A stretch of 44,588 nucleotides of DNA from Streptomyces sioyaensis. GTDB lineage: Bacteria; Actinomycetota; Actinomycetes; Streptomycetales; Streptomycetaceae. Position 1 is the first letter of the stretch. The number at the start of each line of letters is the position of its first letter. Of the stretch, positions 33,226 to 41,764 are shown one piece after another. Under the pieces are notes generated by a model. The model was not told the origin of the DNA, made no database searches, and worked only from the letters and a program-made list of their open reading frames with translations. The DNA is taken from contig NZ_SDIF01000053.1 of NCBI RefSeq assembly GCF_004122735.1, positions 1-44,588 on the forward strand. Reading direction: 5' to 3'. The position numbers and the translations under genes were made by a program.

Positions 33226-33240
33226 TGCAACATCGTTGCA
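33226..33240. promoter_or_regulatory. Nur-box-like palindrome upstream of CDF gene
   Basis: TGCAA-CATCG-TTGCA exactly fits the published Streptomyces Nur consensus tGCaa-N5-ttGCA for the nickel-responsive Fur-family regulator. It is 63-77 bp before the CDF start and 21 bp beyond the SURF1 stop. TTGCAC in the right half could serve as a -35 box on the minus strand. Confidence 0.55.
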
Positions 33241-33260
33241 GCAGCGGCAGGTGCCCGGCC

Positions 33261-34268
33261 TCAGGCCTGCCCGGCCCGCGCCGCCTCGCCCTGGTCCTCG
33301 CCCTGGTCCTCGCCATGCTCCGCGCCCCGGCCGGCACCCGAGCCTCCACCCCGGCCGTCAGCCGGGCCATCCCCCTGGTCATCGGCCTCGGGCGCGGCCC
33401 CGGACACGGACGCCACCACGGACACTCCCGCGCCATCACCCCCGCCATCACCCCCGTCGTGGTCCCCGCCACCGTCCCCCTCCGGCACGATGCCCAGCGC
33501 CGCGTCCCTGGCGGCTTCGGTGTCGCGGCGGAAGAGGCGGAACCACATGAAGACGACGAAGCCCGCGAAGACGAACCACTCGCCGGTGTAGCCGAGGTTC
33601 TGGAAGGCCTTGAGGTCCAGCCCGCTGCCCTCGACGGCCGCCGGCGGAACGGCGTGCAGCGGCGCCTGGGGGTCGGTCTGCGTGATCCAGGCGTCGTAGA
33701 CCCCGTACGGCACGATGTTGACCAGTGACGCGGCACTGATCATGCCGAGCTGTCCCCGCGGCAGCCCGCCGCCGGCCTGCACACCGTCGGTGCCCTGGTT
33801 CTCGGAGGCCTGCAGCGCCCCGGTGACCGTCACCTCGCCCTTGGGCGGCGCGGGCACCTTCGCCGTATCCGCCTTCGCACCGGCGTCGCCGGGCAGCCAG
33901 CCGCGTACGACCGGGAGCGCCTTGCCGCCGTCCGTACGCAGCAGATCGAGGACGTAGAAACCCTGCCGCTCGCCGTGCTTGTCCTTCAGGGTGCGGGCCG
34001 GTACGAGCAGTTGGTGGGCGGTGTCGTAGCGCCCGCGGGCGCTGGCCTGGCGGCCGGAGGTCACCGTGTCGACGGGGAGCAGGCTCTCCAGCGGGCGAGC
34101 CGCCGCGGCCTTGGCGCGGGCGGAGCGGTCCTCCTGCTGCTGGTGGGTCTGGACGCGGTCCTCGAAACGGCTCAGCTGCCAGCTCCCCATGAAGATGCAG
34201 AGCGGAATCGCCAGTACGGCGAACACGTTGATCCCCCACCACCGCGGGGTCAGCAGGAACCGGTACAC
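33261..34268 (-). CDS. SURF1-family cytochrome oxidase assembly protein
   Basis: A protein of 335 residues. SURF1 proteins help insert heme into cytochrome c oxidase. There is an N-terminal membrane helix (WWGINVFAVLAIPLCIFMGSWQLSRFEDR), a periplasmic domain with VRGWLPGD and NENQGTDGVQ-like stretches, and a second membrane helix near residue 225 (WFVFAGFVVFMWFRLFRRD). The final 80 residues are an Asp/Gly/Glu-rich tail that the family does not usually carry. It lies alone between CDF and anti-sigma genes, all on the minus strand. Confidence 0.85.
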   Translation of the reverse strand: MYRFLLTPRWWGINVFAVLAIPLCIFMGSWQLSRFEDRVQTHQQQEDRSARAKAAAARPLESLLPVDTVTSGRQASARGRYDTAHQLLVPARTLKDKHGERQGFYVLDLLRTDGGKALPVVRGWLPGDAGAKADTAKVPAPPKGEVTVTGALQASENQGTDGVQAGGGLPRGQLGMISAASLVNIVPYGVYDAWITQTDPQAPLHAVPPAAVEGSGLDLKAFQNLGYTGEWFVFAGFVVFMWFRLFRRDTEAARDAALGIVPEGDGGGDHDGGDGGGDGAGVSVVASVSGAAPEADDQGDGPADGRGGGSGAGRGAEHGEDQGEDQGEAARAGQA

Positions 34269-34455
34269 GCCCTCAACGGTACGGGGCCCACCCGGCCGAG
34301 CAGCACCGCCCCCTCCACACCCGGCCCCTCCACACCCGCCCCCGGCGCACCCGAACCTGGCTCTTCCCCGTCACGGGCCCATCGCCCCACCACCGGGCCG
34401 TCCGCCTCCCACGATCGGCCACGGCCCGCCACAACCGCGGAACCACCCCGGCTAC

Positions 34456-36216
34456 CTACCGCCGAACCGCCAACGCCTCCGTCCGGTACACCGTCCCCGC
34501 GCACGCGTCCGCGACCTTGGCGTCTGCAGCGGTGGGCTCGCCGGCCTCCGGGGTGTGGCTGAGGACGATGCCGCCGGCCGCGGCTCCGCTGTCGCCGGAG
34601 CCCGTGTCGCCGCCTGCCTGGCCGCCTCCGTCGCCCGCCGTCGTGGCTCCGGCGTCCGGGGACTGGCCGGAGTCCTTGGTGGGTTCGGGGGTCGGTGAGG
34701 GGCCGGGGTTGACGCAACCGCTGGCGCCGCCGCCGGACTGCGGGATCCAGGCGAACTTGACCTCGTACGACTCCCCCGGCTTGAGAACCAGCTGGTCAGG
34801 GGTGGTAGCCGGGTCGGGCAGGCCGGTGGCCTCATCGCCGGAGGTGTGGTCGACGACATGGATGCGGTCGGGGTTCGTGGAGCCCTGTGCGACCACGCCG
34901 ACGGTTCCGCCGCCCTCCACCGAGCAGGCGGCGCTGGAGGTGTTGACGACCCGGAACGCGCCGTAGACGCGGCCCGCGGAGTCCGCCGCGCCGACCGTGC
35001 TGGTGCCCTGGCCGAGCTGTTCGCGCCCGCAGACCGGTGAGGTGACGTCCATGGTCTCGTCCGGCGCGGGGGTGCCGGCACCCGCGCCGTGGCCCGCGCC
35101 GTTCTTGCCGGTGGCCCGGCCCTTGCCGCTGGGCAGGTCCGTGCCCGGCTTCCCGCCGTACCTGCCGGACGGCGGGGGTCCGGCCTGCTCGGTGCCCTCG
35201 CCGTGGGTGCCCTCGGTGCTGCCCTGGGTGTGCTGGCTGCTCGCCGTGTTGGCGGGCCGCTCCTCGGAGCTGTCGGCGAGGTTGGCCACATGGACCATGG
35301 CGGGGATCGACGTACCGCCGAGCAGCAGCGCGGCCGCCGCGCCCACCACGGCATGGCGACGGCGCTGCCGGCGGGCGGGCACGGCACGGCGCAGCTGCTC
35401 CAGTGCGTCCGGTGCGGGTTCGAGGTTGCCGACGCGGGACTGCAGCAACCGCCGCAGGTCGTCCTCGCCGCCGAAGCCGCCGGTGGGGTGGCCGCGGCCG
35501 GGCGCCTCGCCGGAGCCCCCGCCGGCACCGCCGCCGAAGGCGCTGCCTCCGTATGCCGCGCTGTCGTAGGCATGAGTGTGGTCGCCGTCGTAGGCCCCGC
35601 TGTCGTGGCCGTCGTAGGCGGGACCGTCCTCGCCGTCGTACGGGCGCCTGCGCTCTTCGTCGTACGCGGACTGGTCGGTCCCGGCTCCGGTGTCAGACCT
35701 GTCCTGTGCGCCGGCCCCGGCACCGGTGTCGGCCGTGTCCTGGGCGCCGGCCGCGACACCGATGTCATCGCCGCTGCCGGATTTTTGGCCGGAATTCGCG
35801 CCTTGCCCGCACGAGGCGGCACGTCGGCCGTCCTCGCGCCGGCCGTCGTCGGGCCCGCCACCCACCGGGCTCTGTGCCTGACGCGCCGCGCACAGCCCGC
35901 GTACCGCCTCGTCGGGCCTGCCCCGCGCGCCGGTCCCACCCCCCGGGCCGTGCCACCCCTCCACACCGGGAGCACCAAGGCCCCGGTGCTCGTCATGGGA
36001 GCCGTGAACGGAGCCGTACGGAGCGCCGGGAGGCGGGGGGTCGGTCGGGGCGGGCCGGTTGGCGTGGAGAGGGCGGTGGCGCATCGGGTCGGTCGGGTGG
36101 TGCGAAGTGCTGGGGTTTCTCAGGGCGATTGGGGTGGTCGGAGTGAGCGGGGTGAGCGCCTCGTGCGTGCCGCACGGGGCGAACGGGTCGTGCCGGCCAG
36201 ACGTCGTGCCCTTCAT
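34456..36216 (-). CDS. Large membrane protein coupled to ECF sigma factor
   Basis: The protein has 586 residues. Residues 1-230 are low-complexity, with AYDG/YDGEDG/YDGHD-type repeats near 187-225. A conserved-looking helix (DDLRRLLQSRVGNLEPAPDALEQLRRAVPARRQRRRH) precedes one membrane segment at about 290-310 (AVVGAAAALLLGGTSIPAMV). A Ser/Gly/Thr-rich linker leads to an extracellular domain (about 390-500) and a Gly-rich tail. The start ATG overlaps the sigma factor stop (ATGA), so the pair is co-translated. Such partners of SigE-type factors act as anti-sigma-like regulators, but no ZAS zinc motif is visible, so the role is inferred. Confidence 0.75.
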   Translation of the reverse strand: MKGTTSGRHDPFAPCGTHEALTPLTPTTPIALRNPSTSHHPTDPMRHRPLHANRPAPTDPPPPGAPYGSVHGSHDEHRGLGAPGVEGWHGPGGGTGARGRPDEAVRGLCAARQAQSPVGGGPDDGRREDGRRAASCGQGANSGQKSGSGDDIGVAAGAQDTADTGAGAGAQDRSDTGAGTDQSAYDEERRRPYDGEDGPAYDGHDSGAYDGDHTHAYDSAAYGGSAFGGGAGGGSGEAPGRGHPTGGFGGEDDLRRLLQSRVGNLEPAPDALEQLRRAVPARRQRRRHAVVGAAAALLLGGTSIPAMVHVANLADSSEERPANTASSQHTQGSTEGTHGEGTEQAGPPPSGRYGGKPGTDLPSGKGRATGKNGAGHGAGAGTPAPDETMDVTSPVCGREQLGQGTSTVGAADSAGRVYGAFRVVNTSSAACSVEGGGTVGVVAQGSTNPDRIHVVDHTSGDEATGLPDPATTPDQLVLKPGESYEVKFAWIPQSGGGASGCVNPGPSPTPEPTKDSGQSPDAGATTAGDGGGQAGGDTGSGDSGAAAGGIVLSHTPEAGEPTAADAKVADACAGTVYRTEALAVRR

Positions 36217-36713
36217 GCCGGAGCCTCCATCGCGACGCGGAGCGCCGCGATGCCCCGCGACCCGTAGGCCTTGACGGAGCCGAGCGATATGCCCAGCGTC
36301 TCTGCCACTTGCGCCTCGGTCATATCGGCGAAATAGCGCAGCACCAGCACCTCACGCTGCCGGCGCTGCAGCCCGCGCATCGCCTGGATCAGCTGGTCCC
36401 GCTCCAGCAGGTCGTACGCGCCCTCCTCGGCGCTCGCCATGTCGGGCATCGGCTTGGAGAGCAGCTTGAGCCCGAGGATGCGGCGGCGCAGCGCGGAGCG
36501 CGAGAGGTTGACGACGGTCTGCCGGAGATAGGCGAGGGTCTTCTCGGGGTCGCGCACCCGTCCGCGTGCGGAGTGCACGCGGATGAAGGCCTCCTGGACG
36601 ACGTCCTCGCAGGAGGCGGTGTCGTCGAGGAGCAGCGCGGCGAGCCCGAGCAGGGAGCGGTAGTGCGCGCGATAGGTCTCGGTGAGGTGGTCGACCGTGG
36701 TGCCCGCTGCCAT
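36213..36713 (-). CDS. ECF sigma factor, SigE family
   Basis: The protein has about 166 residues from ATG 36713. Region 2 (YRAHYRSLLGLAALLLDDTASCEDVVQEAFIRVH, then PEKTLAYLRQTVVNLSRSALRR) and region 4 (LQRRQREVLVLRYFADMTEAQVAETLGISLGSVKAYGSRGIAAL) are both clear. It directs RNA polymerase to envelope-stress-type promoters in its class. No strong ribosome site precedes this ATG; the frame stays open to a TTG at 36920, which would add 69 residues. The next gene overlaps it by 4 bp. Confidence 0.85.
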   Translation of the reverse strand: MAAGTTVDHLTETYRAHYRSLLGLAALLLDDTASCEDVVQEAFIRVHSARGRVRDPEKTLAYLRQTVVNLSRSALRRRILGLKLLSKPMPDMASAEEGAYDLLERDQLIQAMRGLQRRQREVLVLRYFADMTEAQVAETLGISLGSVKAYGSRGIAALRVAMEAPA

Positions 36714-37282
36714 CGCGTCGTCAGAGTCCCCGCGTTGCGGAGGAATCTGGGCGGGACGGGTGGTGGGCCAGGGAGCGATCACCGGCATGCTCCCGGCCGT
36801 ACGGGAACGCGGCGGGCACACTGCTGCGCCTGCCGCTGCGCCCGCTGGGGCGATGGTGAAACCGAGTACCTCTGCCACGCCTGTTGGACACGCTTCCCCC
36901 CACAAGGGTTGTACGCGCAAGGCACCGCTTTTGACGGTGCATCAAATGCCCTCATGCGTACCAGCTCTTCCTGAATGCCCTAATTGCCCCGACGCGAATG
37001 CCCCGCCATCCGGGGACTCACTCTGCAGCCCGCTGATCCCCCGGGCCACCCCTGAAGGCGGCCACAAAGACGCTCCCCGCCCAACTACCGGTTGCAGTAC
37101 GACGGGGAGCGAATGGTCGAACAGATCGTCAGCCCAGATCAAGAGGTGGGGACCGGCGATTCGCTCACAGGATCTTCACACGCCCCACAAAGTATCTCCC
37201 AGGCGGTCGGCGCACGGCGCCCGATCCCGCCAAGTCGCGTACTCCGCAGGCCCCGAGCCCGGCCCCGCGGGCCCGCGTCGCC
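36714..37282. other. Gap between sigma factor and asd genes
   Basis: These 569 bp include the possible N-terminal extension of the sigma factor (to 36920), the promoter of the sigma operon, and the terminator-like hairpin at 37071-37111. I see no separate gene and no clear -35/-10 boxes. Confidence 0.45.
37071..37111 (-). terminator. Terminator of ask-asd operon
   Basis: CGCTCCCCG pairs perfectly with CGGGGAGCG over 9 bp around a 23-base loop. On the minus strand the stem is followed by TCTTTG. It lies about 170 bp after the asd stop. Confidence 0.5.
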
Positions 37283-38443
37283 CTACCGCCGGGGCTCCCG
37301 CCCCCGCAGCTCCGCCGCCACCAGTTCCCCCAGCTGCGCGGTGTTCAGCGCCGCCCCCTTGCGCAGATTGTCGCCGCACACGAACAGCTCCAGCGCCCGC
37401 GGATCGTCCAGCGAACGGCGCACCCGCCCGACCCAGGTCGGATCCGTACCGACGACATCGGACGGGGTGGGGTACTCGTCCTCGGCCGGATCGTCGCACA
37501 GGACCACTCCGGGCGCCGCGGCCAGGATCTCGTGTGCGCCGCCGACCGTGACCTCGTTCTCGAAGCGGGCGTGCACGGACAGCGAGTGGGTCGTGATCAC
37601 CGGCACCCGTACGCAGGTCGCGGTGACCGGCAGGTCCGGCAGCCCGAGGATTTTGCGGGACTCGTTGCGGATCGTGAGCTCTTCGGAGGACCAGCCGTCC
37701 TCCTGGAGCGAGCCGGCCCAGGGCACCACATTGAGCGCGATCGGCGCCGGGAACGGCCCCAGCGCGTCCCCGGCGGCCCGCCGCACATCGCCCGGCGTGG
37801 TCCCCAGTTCCGTACCGGACACCGCGGACAGCTGCCCCCGCAAGGTGTCGATGCCGGCCTTTCCCTCCCCGGAAACGGCCTGGTAGGAGGAGACGATCAG
37901 CTCGCTCAGCCCGTACTCGGCGTGCAGCGCCCCCAGCGCGACGATCATCGAGAGCGTCGTGCAGTTCGGGTTGGCGATGATGCCGCGCGGGCGCACCCGC
38001 GCCGTGTGCGCATTGACCTCGGGGACGACCAGCGGCACGTCCGGGTCCATCCGGAACGCGCCGGAGTTGTCCACGACCACCGCGCCCTTGGCCGCCGCGA
38101 CCGGCGCCCAGCGCGCGGAGACCTCGTCGGGGACGTCGAACATCGCCACGTCGATACCGTCGAAGGCCTCCTCGCTCAGCGCGACGACCTCGACCTCCGC
38201 GCCCCGGACGGTCAGCTTGCGGCCGACCGGGTCAGGGTGATCCCCCCGACCCGAACGCGGCTGGGGGGAGTCGATCAGCCGGATCTCGCCCCAGATGTCG
38301 GCCCGCTCGGAGAGGATGCCCAGCAGAACGCCGCCGACGGTGCCCGTGGCACCGACGACGGCGAGCTGCGGCCGGGCGGCCGGGCGGGCGTCCGCCCCCG
38401 CCGTGTCAGCGTGGGACGGACGGCCCGCCTCGGCCGGAATCAT
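37283..38443 (-). CDS. asd: Aspartate-semialdehyde dehydrogenase
   Basis: An enzyme of 386 residues that reduces aspartyl phosphate to aspartate semialdehyde in lysine, threonine and methionine synthesis and for cell-wall diaminopimelate. It has the NADP motif GATGTVGG near residue 31, the catalytic Cys161 in NPNCTTLSM, SGEGKAGIDTL, and the RVPVITTHSLSV region. A 27-residue Ala-rich leader precedes the core; a shorter start is possible but no better ribosome site is obvious. Its ATG overlaps the ask stop by 4 bp, so the two steps are co-translated. Confidence 0.93.
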   Translation of the reverse strand: MIPAEAGRPSHADTAGADARPAARPQLAVVGATGTVGGVLLGILSERADIWGEIRLIDSPQPRSGRGDHPDPVGRKLTVRGAEVEVVALSEEAFDGIDVAMFDVPDEVSARWAPVAAAKGAVVVDNSGAFRMDPDVPLVVPEVNAHTARVRPRGIIANPNCTTLSMIVALGALHAEYGLSELIVSSYQAVSGEGKAGIDTLRGQLSAVSGTELGTTPGDVRRAAGDALGPFPAPIALNVVPWAGSLQEDGWSSEELTIRNESRKILGLPDLPVTATCVRVPVITTHSLSVHARFENEVTVGGAHEILAAAPGVVLCDDPAEDEYPTPSDVVGTDPTWVGRVRRSLDDPRALELFVCGDNLRKGAALNTAQLGELVAAELRGREPRR

Positions 38444-38961
38444 CGCCCGGTGCCGCCATAGACCACGGCTTCGTCACTGTCGGTGTCGAGACCGAAGGCG
38501 GTGTGGACGGCGCGCACGGCCTCGTTCACGTCATCGGCGCGGGTGACGACCGAGATACGGATCTCGGAGGTCGAGATGAGCTCGATGTTCACGCCCGCGT
38601 TCGACAGCGCCTCGAAGAAGGTCGCCGTGACGCCCGGGTTGGTCTTCATCCCCGCGCCGACGAGCGAGATCTTGGCGATCTGGTCGTCGTAGCGCAGCGA
38701 GTCGAAGCCGACCGCCGCACGGGTCTTCTCCAGGGCCGCGACGGCCTTGCGGCCCTCGGTCTTGGGCAGCGTGAAGGAGATGTCGGTCAGACCGGTCGAC
38801 GCGGCGGACACGTTCTGCACGACCATGTCGATGTTGACCTCGGAGTCCGCGATGGCACGGAAGATGCGCGCGGCCTCGCCCGGCTTGTCCGGGACTCCGA
38901 CGACCGTGACCTTCGCCTCGGAGGTGTCATGTGCGACGCCCGAGATGATTGCCTGCTCCAT
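38440..38961 (-). CDS. Aspartate kinase beta subunit (internal start)
   Basis: An in-frame ATG at 38961 is preceded by AAGGGGA ending 7 bp upstream, a strong ribosome site inside the ask gene. It would give a 173-residue protein made of the two ACT regulatory domains only. Corynebacterium and Bacillus aspartokinases are known to be alpha2beta2, with the beta subunit made from exactly such an internal start. The size and position match. Confidence 0.75.
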   Translation of the reverse strand: MEQAIISGVAHDTSEAKVTVVGVPDKPGEAARIFRAIADSEVNIDMVVQNVSAASTGLTDISFTLPKTEGRKAVAALEKTRAAVGFDSLRYDDQIAKISLVGAGMKTNPGVTATFFEALSNAGVNIELISTSEIRISVVTRADDVNEAVRAVHTAFGLDTDSDEAVVYGGTGR

Positions 38962-39711
38962 CGGCTGGTCCCCTTGCGGTTCGTTGCTGACCCACGTGCC
39001 CTGCAGTCCCGAGAAGGACGAGCGGACGTGGATCGGGATGTTGTAACGGCGTGCGTACTCGACGCAGCGGTGCAGCAGCACCTTGGAGCCGGAGCTGGCC
39101 AGCTCCAGCATGTCCTCGAAGGAGATCCAGTCGATCTTCCGGGCCTTCTTCACGACCCGCGGGTCGGAGGTGAAGACACCGTCCACATCGGTGTAGATCT
39201 CACAGACGTCGGCGTCCAGGGCGGCCGCCAGCGCGACGGCGGTCGTGTCCGACCCGCCGCGCCCCAGCGTCGTGATGTCCTTCTTGTCCTGGGACACGCC
39301 CTGGAAGCCGGCGACGATGGCGATGTTGCCCTCGTCGACGGAGGTCTTGATCCGGCCCGGCGTGACATCGATGATCCGTGCCTTGTTGTGCACGGAGTCG
39401 GTGATGACACCGGCCTGGCTACCGGTGAAGGACTGCGCCTCGTGACCGAGGTTTTTGATCGCCATCGCCAGCAGGGCCATGGAGATCCGCTCTCCGGCGG
39501 TCAGCAGCATGTCGAACTCGCGCCCCGACGGAATCGGGGACACTTCCTGCGCGAGATCGATCAGCTCGTCCGTCGTGTCGCCCATCGCCGAAACCACCAC
39601 GACAACCTGGTTGCCGTTCTTCTTGGCCTCGACGACTCGCTTGGCAACGCGCTTGATGCCCTCGGCATCCGCAACGGATGAGCCGCCGTACTTCTGCACG
39701 ACAAGGCCCAC
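38440..39711 (-). CDS. ask: Aspartate kinase, alpha subunit
   Basis: A protein of 423 residues that phosphorylates aspartate at the head of the aspartate pathway. It has the kinase motif VQKYGGSSVA at the N-terminus, VAGFQGV, GRGGSDTTAVALA, and two C-terminal ACT domains (VTVVGVPDKPGEAARIF, ISLVGAGMKTNPGVTATFFEAL) that bind lysine/threonine for feedback control. GTG 39711 is chosen, with GGAG 5 bp upstream; longer frames to 39825 add foreign sequence. An internal start gives a separate beta subunit. Confidence 0.95.
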   Translation of the reverse strand: MGLVVQKYGGSSVADAEGIKRVAKRVVEAKKNGNQVVVVVSAMGDTTDELIDLAQEVSPIPSGREFDMLLTAGERISMALLAMAIKNLGHEAQSFTGSQAGVITDSVHNKARIIDVTPGRIKTSVDEGNIAIVAGFQGVSQDKKDITTLGRGGSDTTAVALAAALDADVCEIYTDVDGVFTSDPRVVKKARKIDWISFEDMLELASSGSKVLLHRCVEYARRYNIPIHVRSSFSGLQGTWVSNEPQGDQPMEQAIISGVAHDTSEAKVTVVGVPDKPGEAARIFRAIADSEVNIDMVVQNVSAASTGLTDISFTLPKTEGRKAVAALEKTRAAVGFDSLRYDDQIAKISLVGAGMKTNPGVTATFFEALSNAGVNIELISTSEIRISVVTRADDVNEAVRAVHTAFGLDTDSDEAVVYGGTGR

Positions 39712-39840
39712 GTGCGCTCCTCGCAACTGTCTCATCGGGAGTTTCCTCCCGGACCCCCGGAAATGGGGGTACTGCGGTCGGCTCAGTCTAACGAGCAAGC
39801 GGAGTCCGCCCTGCCAATACCACATCGTGAGACGCGCGAC

Positions 39841-40020
39841 TCACTGGTTGACCACCGTGATCGCGTTGATCACCATGGCCACCTGACTCGTGAGTTCCGC
39901 GTCCCGCGGCGGATCCACAAGGCGCACCGTTGCGCCTGCCCGGCGAGCACATGCCCGCTCCCGGCCGGTACACACGAAAACGTAACCCAGCTCACAGGCT
40001 CCGGCCACGGCGCGAGGCAT
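39841..40020 (-). CDS. Possible 59-residue protein, unknown
   Basis: The frame runs from ATG 40020 (or the GTG just before it) to a stop 129 bp before the ask start. The product has two cysteines, a charged middle (VCTGRERACARRAGATVRLVDP) and an uncharged end (MVINAITVVNQ). The end composition is more protein-like than typical noise, but no good ribosome site precedes it. I do not recognise it. Confidence 0.3.
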   Translation of the reverse strand: MPRAVAGACELGYVFVCTGRERACARRAGATVRLVDPPRDAELTSQVAMVINAITVVNQ

Positions 40021-40067
40021 CACCCGACAGCCGGCGTCAGGCGCCTTGCGCGCCCCGGCGGCGGGCG

Positions 40068-40090
40068 ACGGCCGGGGCGTGCCCGGCCGT
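40068..40090 (-). terminator. Terminator after DUF5063-like gene
   Basis: A 9-bp perfect stem (ACGGCCGGG/CCCGGCCGT) with a 5-base loop lies 17 bp past the stop of the DUF5063-like gene on its strand. It probably ends the ybaB-recR transcript. Confidence 0.6.
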
Positions 40091-40107
40091 GGCGGCCGCC
40101 CCCGGGA

Positions 40108-40770
40108 TCAGCTTCCCCGCAGCCCCAGCGGCGCCGCGATCTCCGCCGCCATGACCTTTCCGGCCTCCTCGGCGAGCTGCTCCTCGTCGGCGGTGACGTC
40201 GCTGTCGGTGTCCAGGCCGTCCAGCTCGACCAGCGGCTGGTCGAGGCGTACGTGGGCGACCAGCGACTGCAGCGCGCGCAGTGCGGCCGAGGCGGTCGGG
40301 CCCCAGTTGGAGAGGTAGGAGAACTGCCACCACCACAGGGCCTCGCTGACCCGGCCCGCCCGGTAGTGCGCCAGGCCGTGGCGCAGATCGGTGATGATGT
40401 CGGCCAGGTCGTCGGAGATCCGGCTGGCGACCGGCTCGCTGCGCGGCACATACGGGTCGAAGACCTCGGAGTAGACGTCCACCGGGTCGAGCAGGGTCGC
40501 AAAGCGCTCGCGCAGCTCGTCGACGTCCGGTTCCGGGCCGGTGTCCGTCTCGTACCGCTCGTCGGGAACGAAATCCTCGTGGGCGCCCAGGCGGCCGCCG
40601 GTGAGCAGCAGCTGGGAGATCTCCAGCAGCAGGAAGGGCACCGCGCTGTCCGGCTCGTCGCCCTTGGCGACCTCGGTCACCGCGACGATGAAACTCTCGA
40701 TCGAGTCGGAGATCGATACGGCGAAGTCGTCCGGGTCCTGTGTCGCGTTGTGCAGCGTGGCATCAGACAT
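40108..40770 (-). CDS. DUF5063-like conserved protein
   Basis: An acidic, mainly helical protein of 220 residues. The N-terminal half (AVSISDSIESFIVAVTEVAKGD, ISQLLLTGGRLGAHED) and the Trp-rich HYRAGRVSEALWWWQFSYLSNWG segment near residue 150 mark a family conserved next to recR in actinobacteria, as far as I recall. The function is unknown. ATG 40770 has GGAGGAG 8 bp upstream and overlaps the recR 3' end by 8 bp, so expression is coupled to recR. Confidence 0.75.
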   Translation of the reverse strand: MSDATLHNATQDPDDFAVSISDSIESFIVAVTEVAKGDEPDSAVPFLLLEISQLLLTGGRLGAHEDFVPDERYETDTGPEPDVDELRERFATLLDPVDVYSEVFDPYVPRSEPVASRISDDLADIITDLRHGLAHYRAGRVSEALWWWQFSYLSNWGPTASAALRALQSLVAHVRLDQPLVELDGLDTDSDVTADEEQLAEEAGKVMAAEIAAPLGLRGS

Positions 40771-41362
40771 CGAGAAGTCTCCTCCCTTCGAAGGCCCGCC
40801 CGAGCGTGACCTCATCTGCGTACTCCAGATCGCCCCCGACCGGCAGTCCGCTCGCCAGTCGCGTCACTCTCAGGCCCATGGGTTTGATCATGCGGGCCAG
40901 ATAGGTGGCCGTGGCCTCGCCCTCCAGATTCGGGTCGGTGGCCAGAATCAGCTCGGTGACGGTGCCGTCCGCGAGCCTGGCCAGCAGTTCCCTGATCCAC
41001 AGGTCGTCGGGGCCCACGCCCTCGATCGGGCTGATCGCCCCACCGAGGACGTGGTAGCGACCGCGGAACTCGCGCGTCCGCTCGATCGCCACGACGTCCT
41101 TGGGCTCCTCCACGACGCAGATGACCGCCGGATCGCGCCTCGGGTCCAGGCAGACCCGGCACTGCTCCTCCTGCGCCACATTGCCGCAGACGCCGCAGAA
41201 CCGGACCTTCGCCTTGACCTCCATCAGCGCGTTCGCGAGCCGGCGGACATCGGTCGGCTCGGCCTGAAGAATGTGGAAGGCGATCCGCTGCGCGCTCTTG
41301 GGACCGACGCCGGGCAGCCTGCCCAGCTCGTCGATCAGGTCCTGGACCACGCCTTCATACAC
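40763..41362 (-). CDS. recR: Recombination protein RecR
   Basis: A protein of 199 residues that with RecO/RecF loads RecA at gaps. It has an N-terminal helix-hairpin-helix (LIDELGRLPGVGPKSAQRIAFH), a four-cysteine zinc motif (Cys56, 59, 68, 71), and a TOPRIM domain (ICVVEEPKDVVAIERT, ILATDPNLEGEATATYLARM). The terminal LEYADEVTLGRAFEGRR is typical. It follows ybaB with a 51-bp gap. Confidence 0.95.
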   Translation of the reverse strand: MYEGVVQDLIDELGRLPGVGPKSAQRIAFHILQAEPTDVRRLANALMEVKAKVRFCGVCGNVAQEEQCRVCLDPRRDPAVICVVEEPKDVVAIERTREFRGRYHVLGGAISPIEGVGPDDLWIRELLARLADGTVTELILATDPNLEGEATATYLARMIKPMGLRVTRLASGLPVGGDLEYADEVTLGRAFEGRRLLDV

Positions 41363-41413
41363 GGAACGTCTTCTTTCTCTTCTGCCGTGCTGCGTACGCT
41401 AGTTGGCTACTCC

Positions 41414-41764
41414 TCAGAAGGGGAGACCCGGGATTCCGCCACCGCCCAGACCCTCGGCGAGCGGGCCGAGCTTCTGCTGCTGCAGCTGCTGGGCGCTGGC
41501 GTTGGCGTCCCGGACCGCCGCCAGGACGAGGTCGGCGATCGTCTCGGCCGTCTCCTCCGCGGAGTCGGTGTCGACCGCCTTGGGGTCGATGACCAGGCCC
41601 GTGAGTTCGCCGGAGCCGGTCACCGTGGCCTTGACCAGGCCGCCGCCCGCGGAACCCTCGACGGGTGTCTCCGCGAGCTCCTGCTGGGCGGCCGCGAGAT
41701 CCTGCTGCATCTTCTGGGCCTGCTGAAGCAGCTGCTGCATATTGGGCTGACCACCGGGGATCAC
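41414..41764 (-). CDS. YbaB/EbfC nucleoid-associated protein
   Basis: A DNA-binding protein of 116 residues. It has the N-terminal Gln-rich helix (NMQQLLQQAQKMQQDLAAAQQEL), the VKATVTGSGELTGLVIDPKAV strands and a C-terminal helix with a Gly-rich tail. The GTG at 41764 with GGAG about 8 bp upstream gives the usual MIPGGQPNMQQ start. It sits between dnaX and recR as in most bacteria. Confidence 0.93.
   Translation of the reverse strand: MIPGGQPNMQQLLQQAQKMQQDLAAAQQELAETPVEGSAGGGLVKATVTGSGELTGLVIDPKAVDTDSAEETAETIADLVLAAVRDANASAQQLQQQKLGPLAEGLGGGGIPGLPF

Larger units (their letters stand above)
39712..40107. other. Gap between ask and DUF5063-like gene
   Basis: These 396 bp hold a doubtful small frame (39841-40020) and a terminator-like hairpin at 40068-40090. 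The ask promoter should lie near 39720-39840 on the minus strand, but no boxes stand out. Confidence 0.45.

Noticed and set aside
39712..39825. Lysine riboswitch or longer aspartate kinase start
   Set aside because: No L-box-like structure is visible, and the added residues are foreign to the family; GTG 39711 has a good ribosome site.
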